A DNA stretch of 64,000 bases. Source: a virus. The stretch spans positions 1 through 64,000 of the IMG/VR virus record IMGVR_UViG_3300034685_000200; one strand, written 5' to 3'. A program made the position numbers and the translations under genes. Numbering within the stretch: the first letter of the stretch is position 1; each line of letters opens with the position of its first letter. Shown here in pieces: positions 54,972 through 64,000 of this stretch. The notes under the pieces are model-generated. The model worked only from the letters and a program-made list of their open reading frames with translations, searched no databases and had not been told where the DNA came from.

Positions 54972-56273
54972 ATGGCTAGAAGAAAAAGGGAGGCCGTAAT
55001 GGAAGATCAAATGATTATTGAAAACGAACGGAAAGAGATCAATGAAGATTCTGGAACGATTGATTTCAATTCTATTCTTGAAAAAATGAATAATGAATTG
55101 GAATCGATGTACAAAGATGTTGCAAGTCTCTCGTTGAGTGATGACGGAGAGGAAAAGCATCTATTTAAAACAGGAAATCCGTATCTTGATTTGGTTCTTT
55201 GTGGTGGAATACCAAAGAATCGAATGACCTATCTTTGGGGGGTTCCCGGGAGTGGAAAAACAACGCTCTCTTTTCAAATTGCGAGTTCTATCTTCAGGCA
55301 ATCTGTTTTGAATGGGGAACAAGATCGTTACATCTTCTTGTTTCTTGATTCGGAAGAGGGCGTTGCCACGGAATGGTTGAAGCGAATCAAAATCGTTCTT
55401 CCATTTCAAAAGCCAATCATTCCCAACACAATTGAGGATATCCCTGCAATTTTGGATATCGTAAAGAAAAAGTTTCCTCAAAAGGAGCTTGTTGTCATTT
55501 GGGATAGTGTGGCCGCCACACCGCCCAAAATGGTTACTGGTCGTGGTGATACGGCACGTGCTGTTTCGAGTATGCTTCGTGATCTTCAATTTTCGTCTCT
55601 TGGGATGACGTTCTTTGTGATTAATCAATATCGGGAAAAGCAGGATATGTTTGCACCACCTGAACCACCCGGTGGGAATTTTCTTCGGCACAAGAGTCAT
55701 TTGACTCTTTATGGTAAGAGTCTTAGTAAATCGAAATTTTTTACAAAACGGCCCGATGCGGCAAGAAGTGTTTTGTGGACGATTCAAAAGGCTCGGGATG
55801 CATTTGTTGGTGTTGATTTTCGATTGGAGATGACGCAGTTTTCTGGCTTTGATGCGATTTTGAGTAATATTATGATGCTTAAGGATCTGGGTATTCTGGA
55901 AAAGAAACGTGGACCTTATAAACTATCTATTCCCAAAACGTTGGTGATAAAATACACCGAAATTGATGGCAACGAAAAAGAAGAAACACTGGATATGGAC
56001 GATTTTATGGAAGAAAATGTTTCTTCGTCGGAGGAACTTAAGTTCGATTCACTTGTTGACCTTTACAATTTCTTTTTAACCAACGATTCTATTCCGTTTT
56101 GGAAGGTTATGGTGAAATGTGGTGCAGTAATGATGTTTAGGCAACACATTTTTTCTGATTCGGATTACATTGAATTCATAAAAAGACTTTACAACGATAT
56201 TAAAATATGTTATTTTGACGGTACGAAAAAGTTGGTGGATGTTCTACCGACTTACATTAGGTTTAACGGATAA
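54972..56273 (+). CDS. recA: RecA/UvsX-like recombinase
   Basis: 433 residues. Walker A GVPGSGKTTLSF is near residue 89, Walker B VVIWDSVAATPP near 180, and the L1/L2 region TFFVINQYREKQDMFAPPEP near 220. This is the RecA/UvsX fold, with an extended N-terminal helical region. It drives strand exchange in recombination-dependent replication and works with the SSB-like protein next door. Start ATG 54972 has ACTGGAGG. No TAG. Confidence 0.9.
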   Translation: MARRKREAVMEDQMIIENERKEINEDSGTIDFNSILEKMNNELESMYKDVASLSLSDDGEEKHLFKTGNPYLDLVLCGGIPKNRMTYLWGVPGSGKTTLSFQIASSIFRQSVLNGEQDRYIFLFLDSEEGVATEWLKRIKIVLPFQKPIIPNTIEDIPAILDIVKKKFPQKELVVIWDSVAATPPKMVTGRGDTARAVSSMLRDLQFSSLGMTFFVINQYREKQDMFAPPEPPGGNFLRHKSHLTLYGKSLSKSKFFTKRPDAARSVLWTIQKARDAFVGVDFRLEMTQFSGFDAILSNIMMLKDLGILEKKRGPYKLSIPKTLVIKYTEIDGNEKEETLDMDDFMEENVSSSEELKFDSLVDLYNFFLTNDSIPFWKVMVKCGAVMMFRQHIFSDSDYIEFIKRLYNDIKICYFDGTKKLVDVLPTYIRFNG

Positions 56274-56294
56274 ACAAAAAAAGGGGGGTTAATC

Positions 56295-57065
56295 ATGGCG
56301 TACACAAACGGAAAAAACGACAACAACAATTTTATTAACTTCGAAAACAGCTTTGGTGTTTATCGTCCCAAGGCGGCGATGTATGTTGGGGTGAGCTATT
56401 TTTCGAAGGGGTATCAGAGTAACCCCGTGTTTGTGATCCAGTTTGCCCATGTTAATGAGGGGTCTTCGGGGGATAATCGCACCTACGATTGGAAGCGGGA
56501 GAATACCTATTATTTCACAGCGTATAATACCATTTGGGAGTTCGCTTATCGTTGGCGGAAGTGGTGTCAGATTTTGGGTGCACTTAAGAAGAATAAGGTC
56601 GATAATGACGAAATTTCGGCCAAGTACAAGTCGATTGCTGATGAGCAGAAGTTCAGCAATCCCAAGAAGCGAACGATGATCTATATCATGCCTGGGTGTT
56701 ATCAGGGAAAGTATTATCTCCGTGTAACATTCAGTGGGCAGATCACGGTATCCGTTACGGACGCCGAAGCGAACATGATCGCCGATTATGTGGAAAATTT
56801 TTTGGCGTCCTACCACCAGAATTGCCTGATCCATCGGATCATGGGCATGGTTTATCGGGCAAGTGGTCCCGGATTGGCTCCACAAAACCAGCTCAAAAAC
56901 GGCTATCAGTCCGCCGATGAGCTTCCGAGCCGTAGGGCTGGCGCAGTAGCAAGTGCCAAACCCGAGGTAACTGGTGGGGCGTCGAATGAAGAATTTAACG
57001 ACGTTGATTTTGCAACAGATGAGTCTGACTTTGTTGCGAATGATGAATTTACTGTGGAGTTTTGA
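56295..57065 (+). CDS. Probable single-stranded DNA-binding protein
   Basis: 256 residues. It lies between RecA and the HldE-like kinase, has G+C-rich codons and GGGGGG leader, and ends with an acidic/aromatic tail (DDFVANDEFTVEF-like), the hallmark of SSB C-termini that recruit partners. The body has a beta-rich, aromatic-rich core (YFTAYNTIWEFAYRW) consistent with an OB-like fold. It is not a recognisable standard SSB, so the call rests on neighbourhood and tail. Confidence 0.55.
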   Translation: MAYTNGKNDNNNFINFENSFGVYRPKAAMYVGVSYFSKGYQSNPVFVIQFAHVNEGSSGDNRTYDWKRENTYYFTAYNTIWEFAYRWRKWCQILGALKKNKVDNDEISAKYKSIADEQKFSNPKKRTMIYIMPGCYQGKYYLRVTFSGQITVSVTDAEANMIADYVENFLASYHQNCLIHRIMGMVYRASGPGLAPQNQLKNGYQSADELPSRRAGAVASAKPEVTGGASNEEFNDVDFATDESDFVANDEFTVEF

Positions 57066-57069
57066 GTTT

Positions 57070-57104
57070 GAGATGGGGGAAACACCATCTCTCTTTTTTT
57101 TTTT
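57070..57104 (+). terminator. Rho-independent terminator
   Basis: GAGATGG pairs with CCATCTC (7 bp, 8-nt loop), followed by ten or more T residues. It ends the SSB-like transcript before the HldE-like kinase. Confidence 0.9.
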
Positions 57105-57116
57105 AGGAGGAATGCA

Positions 57117-58166
57117 ATGATCTAGAAGTCTGTTCCTAGTAACGTTAGGTTCCATGTGATTGGGGATGTGATTTTAGACCGATTTTTTGACTGCATTGTT
57201 TTTCGAGACAATTTGGAATTGCCAAGTAATCAAATTGTTGATGTTTGTTCTATGGAAACAAGATATGGTGGATCAACAAATGTTGCGAATATTTTAGGTA
57301 CTTTTTGCCCCAATCGAGTTGATTTTTATTCATTATTGACAAAAAATGATTCAAGTTTAATTAATGGTGTTCCAAAACAATTTACACTTAATGCTATTAT
57401 TGCGGATTTTATAGAAAAACAAAGCATTCCAGTAAAAGATCGTTTTATTGAACAAGATACGAAAAGATACATTACACGAATTGATTATGATAAATGTTTT
57501 TCAGAGTTTAATGGGTATCCTGATTATTTGTACGATGAATTGTTGACCATGATGCAACAAAATATGAGTAGATCGTATTATAATGTGCTTGTTATTCCAG
57601 ATTATGCAAAGGGATTCATATCTGATTATTTTATCAGCAGAATAAAAACGGATCTAACTGGATGTTACGATAGCGTTGTTGTAAATTGTCGTCCAAGTGT
57701 GATACGTAGATATATTGAGTGGTGTAACCATTTGACGTGTAACATGAAAGAATTTACGAAACTATGTAAAATGTATTCTGTTAATGACAGTAAAATCTAT
57801 AACCGAATGAAATATCTTTCGTTAATATTGCATTTGGATTCCATTATTGTTACAAATGGGTCGAGGGGGTTGTATGGATATTCTACGCACGGACACGGTT
57901 TTTGTGTTGGTGTTCCCCATTATGTCGAATCGCTGGGACAAACGGTTGTCGGTGCGGGGGATGTGATCCTATCATCGTATGCATTTATGGGTGGCGCATA
58001 CAAGTTTGAGTTTTGTAGCAATTCCGATGAGTTTTTAAATGTTTTAAAAATATTGTCATATTTAGGTTGGTTGAAGGTAAAAACGCAATCGAATATGCCT
58101 TCCCTTGACTCAATTAAAAGATATGGTAAACTTATTGATACAATCGAGTGTGAGGTTTTGAGATGA
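57117..58166 (+). CDS. HldE-type heptose-7-phosphate kinase (PfkB family), amber at codon 3
   Basis: 349 codons. ATG 57117 (AGGAGG leader), TAG 57123-57125 as codon 3, TGA 58164-58166. Family marks: VIGDVILDRF (PfkB/HldE start), RYGGSTNVANIL (sugar-binding GG), VLVIPDYAKGFIS, VNCRPS and TVVGAGDVILSSYAF (GAGD catalytic motif). Complements the nucleotidyltransferase at 54272, so the bifunctional HldE is split into two genes with RecA and SSB between them. The stop at codon 3 makes it strictly dependent on amber decoding. Confidence 0.85.
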
Positions 58167-58492
58167 AAAAAGATAAAGCTTATCTTGATAACTTTTAGTG
58201 TGTTAGATGTCGTTCATTAACAAAATTGGACGTAGAAACGGTGTTAGGGGGTGATTCAGTGACGTGTAAAAGATGTAATTCGAGTTTGGTTCGTAAGCGT
58301 CAGATAGCACTACTTGAGAGTCATATATTTGAAACAGATGAGTTTAGGTGTAATTGGGATAAAGATTGCAAGCAGGTAAATTGCGTTGCGAAGGGATCTC
58401 AATATATCCCACAAATTATTCTTTTGGATGGAAAATGGTATTGCTGTGATTACGTTGATGAAAATTGTCTTGTACTTGCTGAATCCAATTGA
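58163..58492 (+). CDS. Four-Cys zinc-ribbon protein, amber at codon 12
   Basis: 109 codons. ATG 58163 overlaps the kinase stop (ATGA). TAG 58196-58198 is codon 12, directly before CVRCRS; the second knuckle is CKRCNS. Further Cys (CKQVNC; YCCD) suggest a second zinc site. TGA stop, followed by dUTPase. Function unknown. Confidence 0.65.
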
Positions 58493-58507
58493 AAGGAGAT
58501 TTTAATA

Positions 58508-59056
58508 ATGAAAACCATCTGTAATTGTAAGGGTATTGACAATTTGACTCTTGGGATTTATAAGATTTTTGAAGATGTTGAAATTCCTGGATATGCAACA
58601 CTTGGAAGTTGCTGTTTTGATCTCCGAGCGTATCTTAGGGTTGAGACGGTTGTGGGGTATTCACCACAAAATGAAAAAGAAATTATTGAAATCGAGGAAG
58701 AATCTGTTATCATTAAACCGTTCCACAGGGTGCTTATTCCCACCGGGATGAAGTTCCATATTCCGGTTGGGCATTCCATGAGAATCCACCCACGGTCTGG
58801 AATGGCACTCAAAAATGGATTGATTCTGGCGAATTGTGAGGGTGTTATTGATTACGACTATCCAGAACAAACGTTTGTTTTGGCGATGAATGTGAGTAAT
58901 ATTCCCGTAAAGATTTCTCATGGGGAACGAATCGCACAGGCTGAAATTGTTCCCATGATTCGGGTAGATTTCAGTGTGCTAACAGAGGATGTGAGTCAAT
59001 ATGATGATCAATACAGCACAAGAACTTCGGGACTTGGTTCTACCGGAACGAAATGA
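58508..59056 (+). CDS. dut: dUTPase
   Basis: 182 residues. Trimeric dUTPase motifs: GSCCFDLRAY (motif 1), HPRSGMALKNGL (motif 2), NCEGVIDYDY (motif 3), GERIAQAEI (motif 4) and a C-terminal STRTSGLGSTG arm (motif 5). It hydrolyses dUTP to dUMP, the ThyX substrate. Start ATG 58508 has GAAAGGAG. The end overlaps the next gene by 53 bp. Confidence 0.92.
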   Translation: MKTICNCKGIDNLTLGIYKIFEDVEIPGYATLGSCCFDLRAYLRVETVVGYSPQNEKEIIEIEEESVIIKPFHRVLIPTGMKFHIPVGHSMRIHPRSGMALKNGLILANCEGVIDYDYPEQTFVLAMNVSNIPVKISHGERIAQAEIVPMIRVDFSVLTEDVSQYDDQYSTRTSGLGSTGTK

Positions 59057-60239
59057 TTCTAGGAAAGGGTGGACATTGCCGAGAATCGCCGAGCGCCTTT
59101 CTGGTGTTGACTCGTTTTACCGGGTGGCGGATCTAACACCGCTTTACCCTAGCAATGTGTTCAAAAAACGGGTCAAGAAATCAATAAGTTATTCTGAGAT
59201 GAATACATTCGATCAGTGTATTATGAAGTATGCGCTTTCCTATGTGCTTGGTCAGTGGTTTTTTACTATAAGTGAGGAAATTTTTACTGGTAAGGTTGTT
59301 CATAAGTTTCTCGAAGATGTTATTATCAATTATAATAATAACTCCGAACCAGGAGTTTTTGATCGAAAACTATTTATTGATATTGTTCATGAAGTTCATC
59401 GTGGCTATGCCAAGATATTTGAACCGAGCGAATATTCTAACCCAAATGAGATGGTAAAGGAAATCATCTCCGTTTTCTTTCCATCGTATTCTGTTCGCTA
59501 TGATCTGGTTTATTCGGATGTGGAGTTACTTCGGTCGTTTCTTCCGAGGATGAACTGTTTTACCGATTATTATGCCATTGACAACGGTGTTCGGGAAGGT
59601 ACTCGGATGCTCGGTGGATTTCTCACAAAAATTTGTGGAAATCACCACGGTTTTGAGTTGGTCCCTGAATTTCGTTTTGAATTGAATATTTCCAATGGTG
59701 TGAAATTTGTTGGTATTTCGGATCTTGTGGTAAAGTATCCTGACCATGTTCATATCCTGGACTATAAATTGGGAAATCCAAATTACCTTAACTGGCAGCA
59801 GTTGTTCTACTATAGTCTCGGATTTCCGAACGTTCCGGTTACTAAATATCTTCTCGTGGTTAAAGAAGGTAAGGTTCGGGTCAATCCAAAGCAGGTGAAC
59901 CGCAATATCGTCATTGACCGTTTGCATACGTATGTTAATAGAATAACTTCATTTTTCGAATTCTATGATAAGCATCGAACGTCGCTCCAGAAACAATATA
60001 ATTTGTTGTATTCTAAAACGCTTAAAGATTCGAACGAGAACAATTACTACTATGTTCCGATGGTCTTGATGTCGGGTATGTTTAAGGTGATGCACCTTCT
60101 GTTTTCACGGGAAAGCATTAAGTACCCTTCCGGTGATACGATGTTGTGTGGGTGGTGTCCGTATTTTTCGTTTTGCCGATTCAATGATTTTTCTGAATCT
60201 GCGGACTTTTCGGACATAGGAGGCGAACTTGAAGTGTAA
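59004..60239 (+). CDS. Cas4/RecB-like PD-(D/E)XK nuclease
   Basis: 411 residues. SYSEMNTFDQCIMKYAL opens the fold (first Cys), GKVVHKFLEDVI is the H-x-x-L-E segment, then GISDLVVKYPDHVHILDYKLG (D...D-Y-K catalytic pair), and CGWCPYFSFC supplies the C-terminal Cys cluster for a Fe-S site. This is the AddB/Cas4/PDDEXK_1 layout, with a larger N-terminal region than Cas4. Likely DNA end processing for recombination. Start ATG 59004 within the dUTPase end. TAA stop overlapping the next start. Confidence 0.8.
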   Translation: MINTAQELRDLVLPERNDSRKGWTLPRIAERLSGVDSFYRVADLTPLYPSNVFKKRVKKSISYSEMNTFDQCIMKYALSYVLGQWFFTISEEIFTGKVVHKFLEDVIINYNNNSEPGVFDRKLFIDIVHEVHRGYAKIFEPSEYSNPNEMVKEIISVFFPSYSVRYDLVYSDVELLRSFLPRMNCFTDYYAIDNGVREGTRMLGGFLTKICGNHHGFELVPEFRFELNISNGVKFVGISDLVVKYPDHVHILDYKLGNPNYLNWQQLFYYSLGFPNVPVTKYLLVVKEGKVRVNPKQVNRNIVIDRLHTYVNRITSFFEFYDKHRTSLQKQYNLLYSKTLKDSNENNYYYVPMVLMSGMFKVMHLLFSRESIKYPSGDTMLCGWCPYFSFCRFNDFSESADFSDIGGELEV

Positions 60240-61323
60240 CTACAAACCGATTATTGAGACCTTTGTTCAGTCGGTCGGAGTTGACTATTTGCGTAACATG
60301 GGCAGTTTCGAAACTGCCCTTGATTTTATTTTTAATAACATAAAACATTACACATCTGGAAACGAAAGTAGTCTAAAAAATTCAATTTATTATTATTTAC
60401 GCAATTATTGTACTGTTGATGATGAAAAAAATAGTGTATATAAGTCGTTTAATTTTGATCGTAGAATAAAAGTGTTCGATATTATTGAGGATCGGTTTGT
60501 TAACAATTTGACGTGGTATCGTGATTTGTTTAGTGGTTTGATTCCAGAGTCTAAAGATTCATCCAACACAATTCTGTTGTTCAAGGGAAACCCAAGGTTG
60601 ACCATGGTGTTGAATATCGTCAGGACGAGGGAGTTAAGCGCACTTTGTAAATGTCAAAATGGTTTTTCATATGCAAAACCCAGCAAGTGGTTTTACGATA
60701 CTTAGGGTTGTTTTGTAAATTTCTATAACAGACTTGACACATTGTCTAATTTGATTTTATCTAATTCTAATGAATTCGATGAATTTATCAAGACGGCGAC
60801 AGCTTATCGTTCAATGTTAATGTCTGGTAAATATAATATTCATAAATTCAAGTCTTTTATTGATGTTTATGGTATTCCATATATAAAGAAGCTGGAAAAT
60901 GAAAAGCTTACAATTCCGTTGGGTACAATAACTACTATATCATTTGTATTGTATGTGATTGGAAATAAAATTCGTCAATCAATAGATAATAAGTCTTTTA
61001 TGGACTTCATTATAAAAGATATCTCAAGTCATTATGTTGTATTAAATGGTATTGAAATCAGTGTTTGGTTGAAATATAGAAATATCATACATGATTTTTT
61101 AAGTACTGAATACTATTTTGATATTTTGGAATACATTTTTACTTATGCAAAATGTCTTGACATGTTCGTCGATATGATGTACGATAATGGGGATAAGGAG
61201 AAGGCGTTTGGGGTGTTGATGTTGCTAATCCGGTTTCGGAATATTTTAAATTCAAATGTCAAGCGATATTATCAGAGTGTGGTGTCAACGAATATCAAAA
61301 ACATTCCGATATCGGGAGTATAA
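60229..61323 (+). CDS. Hypothetical protein joined across one TAG
   Basis: 364 codons; TTG 60229 start with AGGAGG at the right distance, overlapping the nuclease stop. TAG at 60703-60705 joins two frames of the same phase to TAA 61321-61323. Rich in Ile/Phe/Tyr/Asn and helical. Between the Cas4-like nuclease and the polymerase, so a replication accessory function is possible. No domain recognised. Confidence 0.65.
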
Positions 61324-61328
61324 TCTTG

Positions 61329-63488
61329 ATGCAACAAGAAATGAGCTTGTCTGATATTTTGGATTTGATTAAGCGTGGGGAAGAGAAGGGGTATGTTCTT
61401 CTAAATGCTTATTATGTTGGAAAACAATGTGTTTTGCATTTCGTAAATAAGGAAACGAAGCATGTTGTTTCAAAGCGGGTTTCTATTAAGGTCCCGGTGT
61501 ATAGGTATAGCATTGATAATCTGAAAACAGAGAGCAACAAATTTCAAGCTTTGTATCTTCAGTATGCAAAGCGATGTGAAAAAATCGAAGTCCATCCGAT
61601 GCACCTTTCCACCATTGGCGATGTCAAATCATATTCTGCCGTTGCCAATACAGAATTTCATCCCACTCGGTATCTTACCTACAATACGTTTCGTTCAGAA
61701 TACCACATCAAGACACTTCCCGTGACGCTTGCCGATCGAAATGATGTACGGGTGTGTGTGTTCGATATCGAGATGTTTCCCGATGACGGTTCGTTTCCTG
61801 ATCCCGGGAAGGCAAAATATCCCATCGATTTGGCAACAATCTTCGATTGCGAGACGAAGACGGCAAATGTGTTTTATCTCCGTGATCGGGTGGAGTTCAC
61901 ATCTCATGACGAGATTATGGAAAAAATTAAGAATCACGTTTCTGGTCGTGTGAATTCCAGTGACTTTGAAGATCTTCGGATTGTTTATAATGTTTACGAT
62001 GAAGAAAGTTCGATGTTGGTTGATATTTTAAAGTGTTTGCGGCAATTTGCGATTGTTACTGGATGGAATGTTAATAACTTTGACCTTCAATATCTTATCA
62101 ATAGGTGTGAAAAGAATAGTATTAAAATTGAATATTATACAACGTTTGATGGATTTGAAAAGTGTTATGTATTTTCACATGGGTTTTCAATTGATTACAT
62201 GAATCTTTATAAGTTTATTGTATCGAAAAATATGCCAAGTATGAAGCTTGATTATATTGCAAATGCTGTACTTGGTGTAAATAAAATTGAAAGCGATACA
62301 TTTCTTGATATTGCATATAATATCGTTGACTGTTTTCTTATTTATTTGATGGATCAAAATCTTAATCTTATTGATGTTATGTTTGAGTTTCATAAGAATG
62401 GTGCCGTATTGCATGTTTTTAATGTAAAGAACATACTTGAACCATATTTTATGAAATTTGGTAAAGCTAATGGTATTGTGTTTATTGCTTCAAAGTTTAC
62501 AAACTATTATAACTATTATTTCAATGAAGTATATAAGGCTGTTAATGCAGATTTTTATGGTTTGGAGAAGAAAGATTTGAAGATATATTTCTATAAGAAT
62601 ATTGTCAATTTCTTGAAAAATCATATCACATCTCTTGATGAAAATGATGTTTCTGAAGATAATACAAACAGTGACAACGATGATTCCGATGATGATTCAA
62701 GTGATACGAAGGTATATAGCATTCAGACTTTGCTTGGTCAGATTCGACGTGGGAAGATCAAGGAGGATCAACGGAAAAAGTTCCTGGATGCTCACCAGGT
62801 GACCACATCTTGTCACAATCGACTTAGTGAAGGTGAGGATGAATGGGATTGGGTGCGTAAAGTGATCGCCCCCAACATCCATTCAATTCGTTCTTATGGT
62901 GGTGCTTACAATAAGAGTTTTATTGGTGTTTCCGAAAAACTCATCGACCTTGATTTTTTCTCTATGTACCCGACAATTATGTATGGTCTTAACATCAGTG
63001 TTGAGACGGCCAGGTTTATCACTCCCATTCGAGAAACCATCGATTATCTCTATAATGGTTTCGATGAGCCAAGAGATGATCGACGTGTCGTTGTCTATGA
63101 TTTTGTAAAAGATCGTTTTTTAAATGTATCCGCTTCCAAAGTGTATCGTGGTATTTTCCGTTCTGGGAAATACACAATTGCTAATATAGGGATTATATAC
63201 GATAAGAAGCCTGGATTTATTGCAAAGATGTGTGAGCGATTGTTGACAATTCGTGCGGAGTATAAAAAGAAAAAGGCCGAAGCGACAGATCCGATAGAAA
63301 AAAGAAAGTATCATATTTATCAGTTGTTTTATAAAATTTATGCGAATTCGATTTACGGATATTTTGGATATTCATTTGGAGTTTTGTTTAATCGACTGCT
63401 TGTTTCGTGTGTCACGTCAACGGGGCGTATGGAGATTTTGTACGCCAACAAGTACATCAACGAGGTTTTTCAGAAGAATGGTTGGTAA
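61329..63488 (+). CDS. Family B DNA polymerase, N-terminal two thirds (no motif C)
   Basis: 719 residues. Exonuclease motifs: VCVFDIEMFP (Exo I), TGWNVNNFDLQYL (Exo II) and DIAYNIVDCFLIYL (Exo III). Polymerase motif A is DLDFFSMYPTIMYG (about residue 541) and motif B is YKIYANSIYGYFGY (about residue 670). The gene stops at TAA 63486-63488 just after the helix that precedes the YGDTDS motif C, which is absent. The acidic insert near residues 440-460 is unusual. The catalytic C-terminus must come from another gene beyond the window. No TAG in 719 codons. Confidence 0.9.
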   Translation: MQQEMSLSDILDLIKRGEEKGYVLLNAYYVGKQCVLHFVNKETKHVVSKRVSIKVPVYRYSIDNLKTESNKFQALYLQYAKRCEKIEVHPMHLSTIGDVKSYSAVANTEFHPTRYLTYNTFRSEYHIKTLPVTLADRNDVRVCVFDIEMFPDDGSFPDPGKAKYPIDLATIFDCETKTANVFYLRDRVEFTSHDEIMEKIKNHVSGRVNSSDFEDLRIVYNVYDEESSMLVDILKCLRQFAIVTGWNVNNFDLQYLINRCEKNSIKIEYYTTFDGFEKCYVFSHGFSIDYMNLYKFIVSKNMPSMKLDYIANAVLGVNKIESDTFLDIAYNIVDCFLIYLMDQNLNLIDVMFEFHKNGAVLHVFNVKNILEPYFMKFGKANGIVFIASKFTNYYNYYFNEVYKAVNADFYGLEKKDLKIYFYKNIVNFLKNHITSLDENDVSEDNTNSDNDDSDDDSSDTKVYSIQTLLGQIRRGKIKEDQRKKFLDAHQVTTSCHNRLSEGEDEWDWVRKVIAPNIHSIRSYGGAYNKSFIGVSEKLIDLDFFSMYPTIMYGLNISVETARFITPIRETIDYLYNGFDEPRDDRRVVVYDFVKDRFLNVSASKVYRGIFRSGKYTIANIGIIYDKKPGFIAKMCERLLTIRAEYKKKKAEATDPIEKRKYHIYQLFYKIYANSIYGYFGYSFGVLFNRLLVSCVTSTGRMEILYANKYINEVFQKNGW

Positions 63489-63528
63489 TATCCAGTAAAA
63501 TATAAACAACTCCAAGGAGGACTAAATT

Positions 63529-64000
63529 ATGGGAAATCGTGCAGATCGTCAGGAGTATTACATCAATAATGTCGTATTTGGTGAATTTGGCGGGGAGATT
63601 GAAACGGGTGATAACCCCACAAAAAGCAAACACATCTTGGATTCCACGGTGTTTGATTTTATGTATGATCCCAATTCCAAGAAGAAAAGTATTCAATCCA
63701 TTAAGCAAGATCTCAAAATAAATGAAGAAGATTATTGGTATTATATCGACACTGTATTGTACGATTTGTAGATGCGATGGAATAAGCAGAATCATGTCCA
63801 CCTTGGATTTACATTGCGTGATGTTATTCTCGGCGATGGTGATGAAATTCAGCCAATCAAACTGACTTACAAATTTATTGTTGATGATTTTGATAAAGAC
63901 CTTTGTGGTAATTACCGTGAAATTTTGAAACACGGATTCATTCCTGGATATGATCGTGTTCAAAGTTCTGATTCAATCTATTCGTTTTTGTGCAACTTTA
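63529..64000 (+). CDS. Hypothetical protein after the split polymerase (truncated by window edge)
   Basis: Open from ATG 63529 (AAGGAGG leader) to the window end, crossing TAG 63769-63771. At least 157 codons. It has no homing-endonuclease motif (LAGLIDADG, GIY-YIG or HNH) and no polymerase motif C, so it does not itself explain the polymerase split. Function unknown. Confidence 0.55.

Noticed and set aside
56289-57155. 288-codon minus-strand open frame opposite the SSB-like gene
   Set aside because: Crosses a strong plus-strand terminator and mirrors a codon-biased gene; no Shine-Dalgarno.
63529-64000. Homing endonuclease explaining the polymerase split
   Set aside because: No LAGLIDADG, GIY-YIG or HNH motif is visible in the available part.

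Overview
This window is a 64 kb piece of a large tailed double-stranded DNA bacteriophage (Caudoviricetes, probably jumbo-phage class). It is packed with short, tightly overlapping genes on both strands. It carries a near-complete virus-type replication and nucleotide set (family B DNA polymerase, RecA/UvsX-like recombinase, DnaB-like and SNF2-like helicases, an archaeo-eukaryotic-type primase, RuvC-like resolvase, Cas4/RecB-like nuclease, SbcC/gp46-like ATPase, ThyX, B12-dependent NrdJ, dUTPase, two deaminases, a dNMP kinase). It also has host-takeover enzymes rarely found outside big phages: peptide deformylase, tryptophanyl-tRNA synthetase, CCA-adding enzyme, tRNA-Ile(UAU) and a MucR/Ros-type regulator. 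There are no ribosomal genes, no CRISPR array and no recognisable insertion sequence. The MucR-like protein hints weakly at an alphaproteobacterial host.

The most important property is that TAG behaves as a sense codon. About 40 TAG codons interrupt otherwise continuous reading frames, and nearly every gene ends cleanly at TAA or TGA, often overlapping the next start (ATGA or TGATG). The strongest case is a single 1,537-codon structural gene on the minus strand (44833..49446) with ten in-frame TAGs. Others are a deaminase, a RuvC-like resolvase, an HldE-type kinase and a Lar-like zinc protein, whose family motifs are complete only if TAG is read through. Coordinates below are given with TAG read through. 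The amino acid is probably glutamine (as in genetic code 15), but no suppressor tRNA is visible in the window.

Layout. 1-6 kb: plus-strand small genes, a GT9-like glycosyltransferase on the minus strand, a deaminase and a lipoprotein. 6-20.3 kb: mainly minus strand, with peptide deformylase, dNMP kinase, DnaB helicase, a highly expressed structural-type gene, tRNA-Ile, SNF2 helicase, primase and ThyX. 20.3-21 kb: the only large non-coding gap, with degenerate repeats of about 57 bp and a G12 run. 21-37.5 kb: plus strand, with virion genes (portal candidate), SbcC-like ATPase, NrdJ, four tandem Trp-rich repeat proteins, a deaminase, a lytic transglycosylase and a PD-(D/E)XK-like gene. 37.5-41.3 kb: minus strand, TrpRS and CCA enzyme. 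41.4-44.8 kb: three separately promoted genes (MoxR-type ATPase, coiled-coil protein, VWA/metallopeptidase-like protein). 44.8-49.4 kb: the ten-amber structural gene. 49.5-64 kb: plus strand, with M20-like peptidase, MucR regulator, RuvC, two halves of an HldE-like heptose enzyme, RecA, SSB-like protein, dUTPase, Cas4-like nuclease, and a family B polymerase that stops before its catalytic motif C.

The parts fit a phage that makes its own dNTP pool and replisome, tunes host translation, and may use amber decoding to time or gate a subset of its genes: long replication genes have no TAG, whereas structural, small and accessory genes do.
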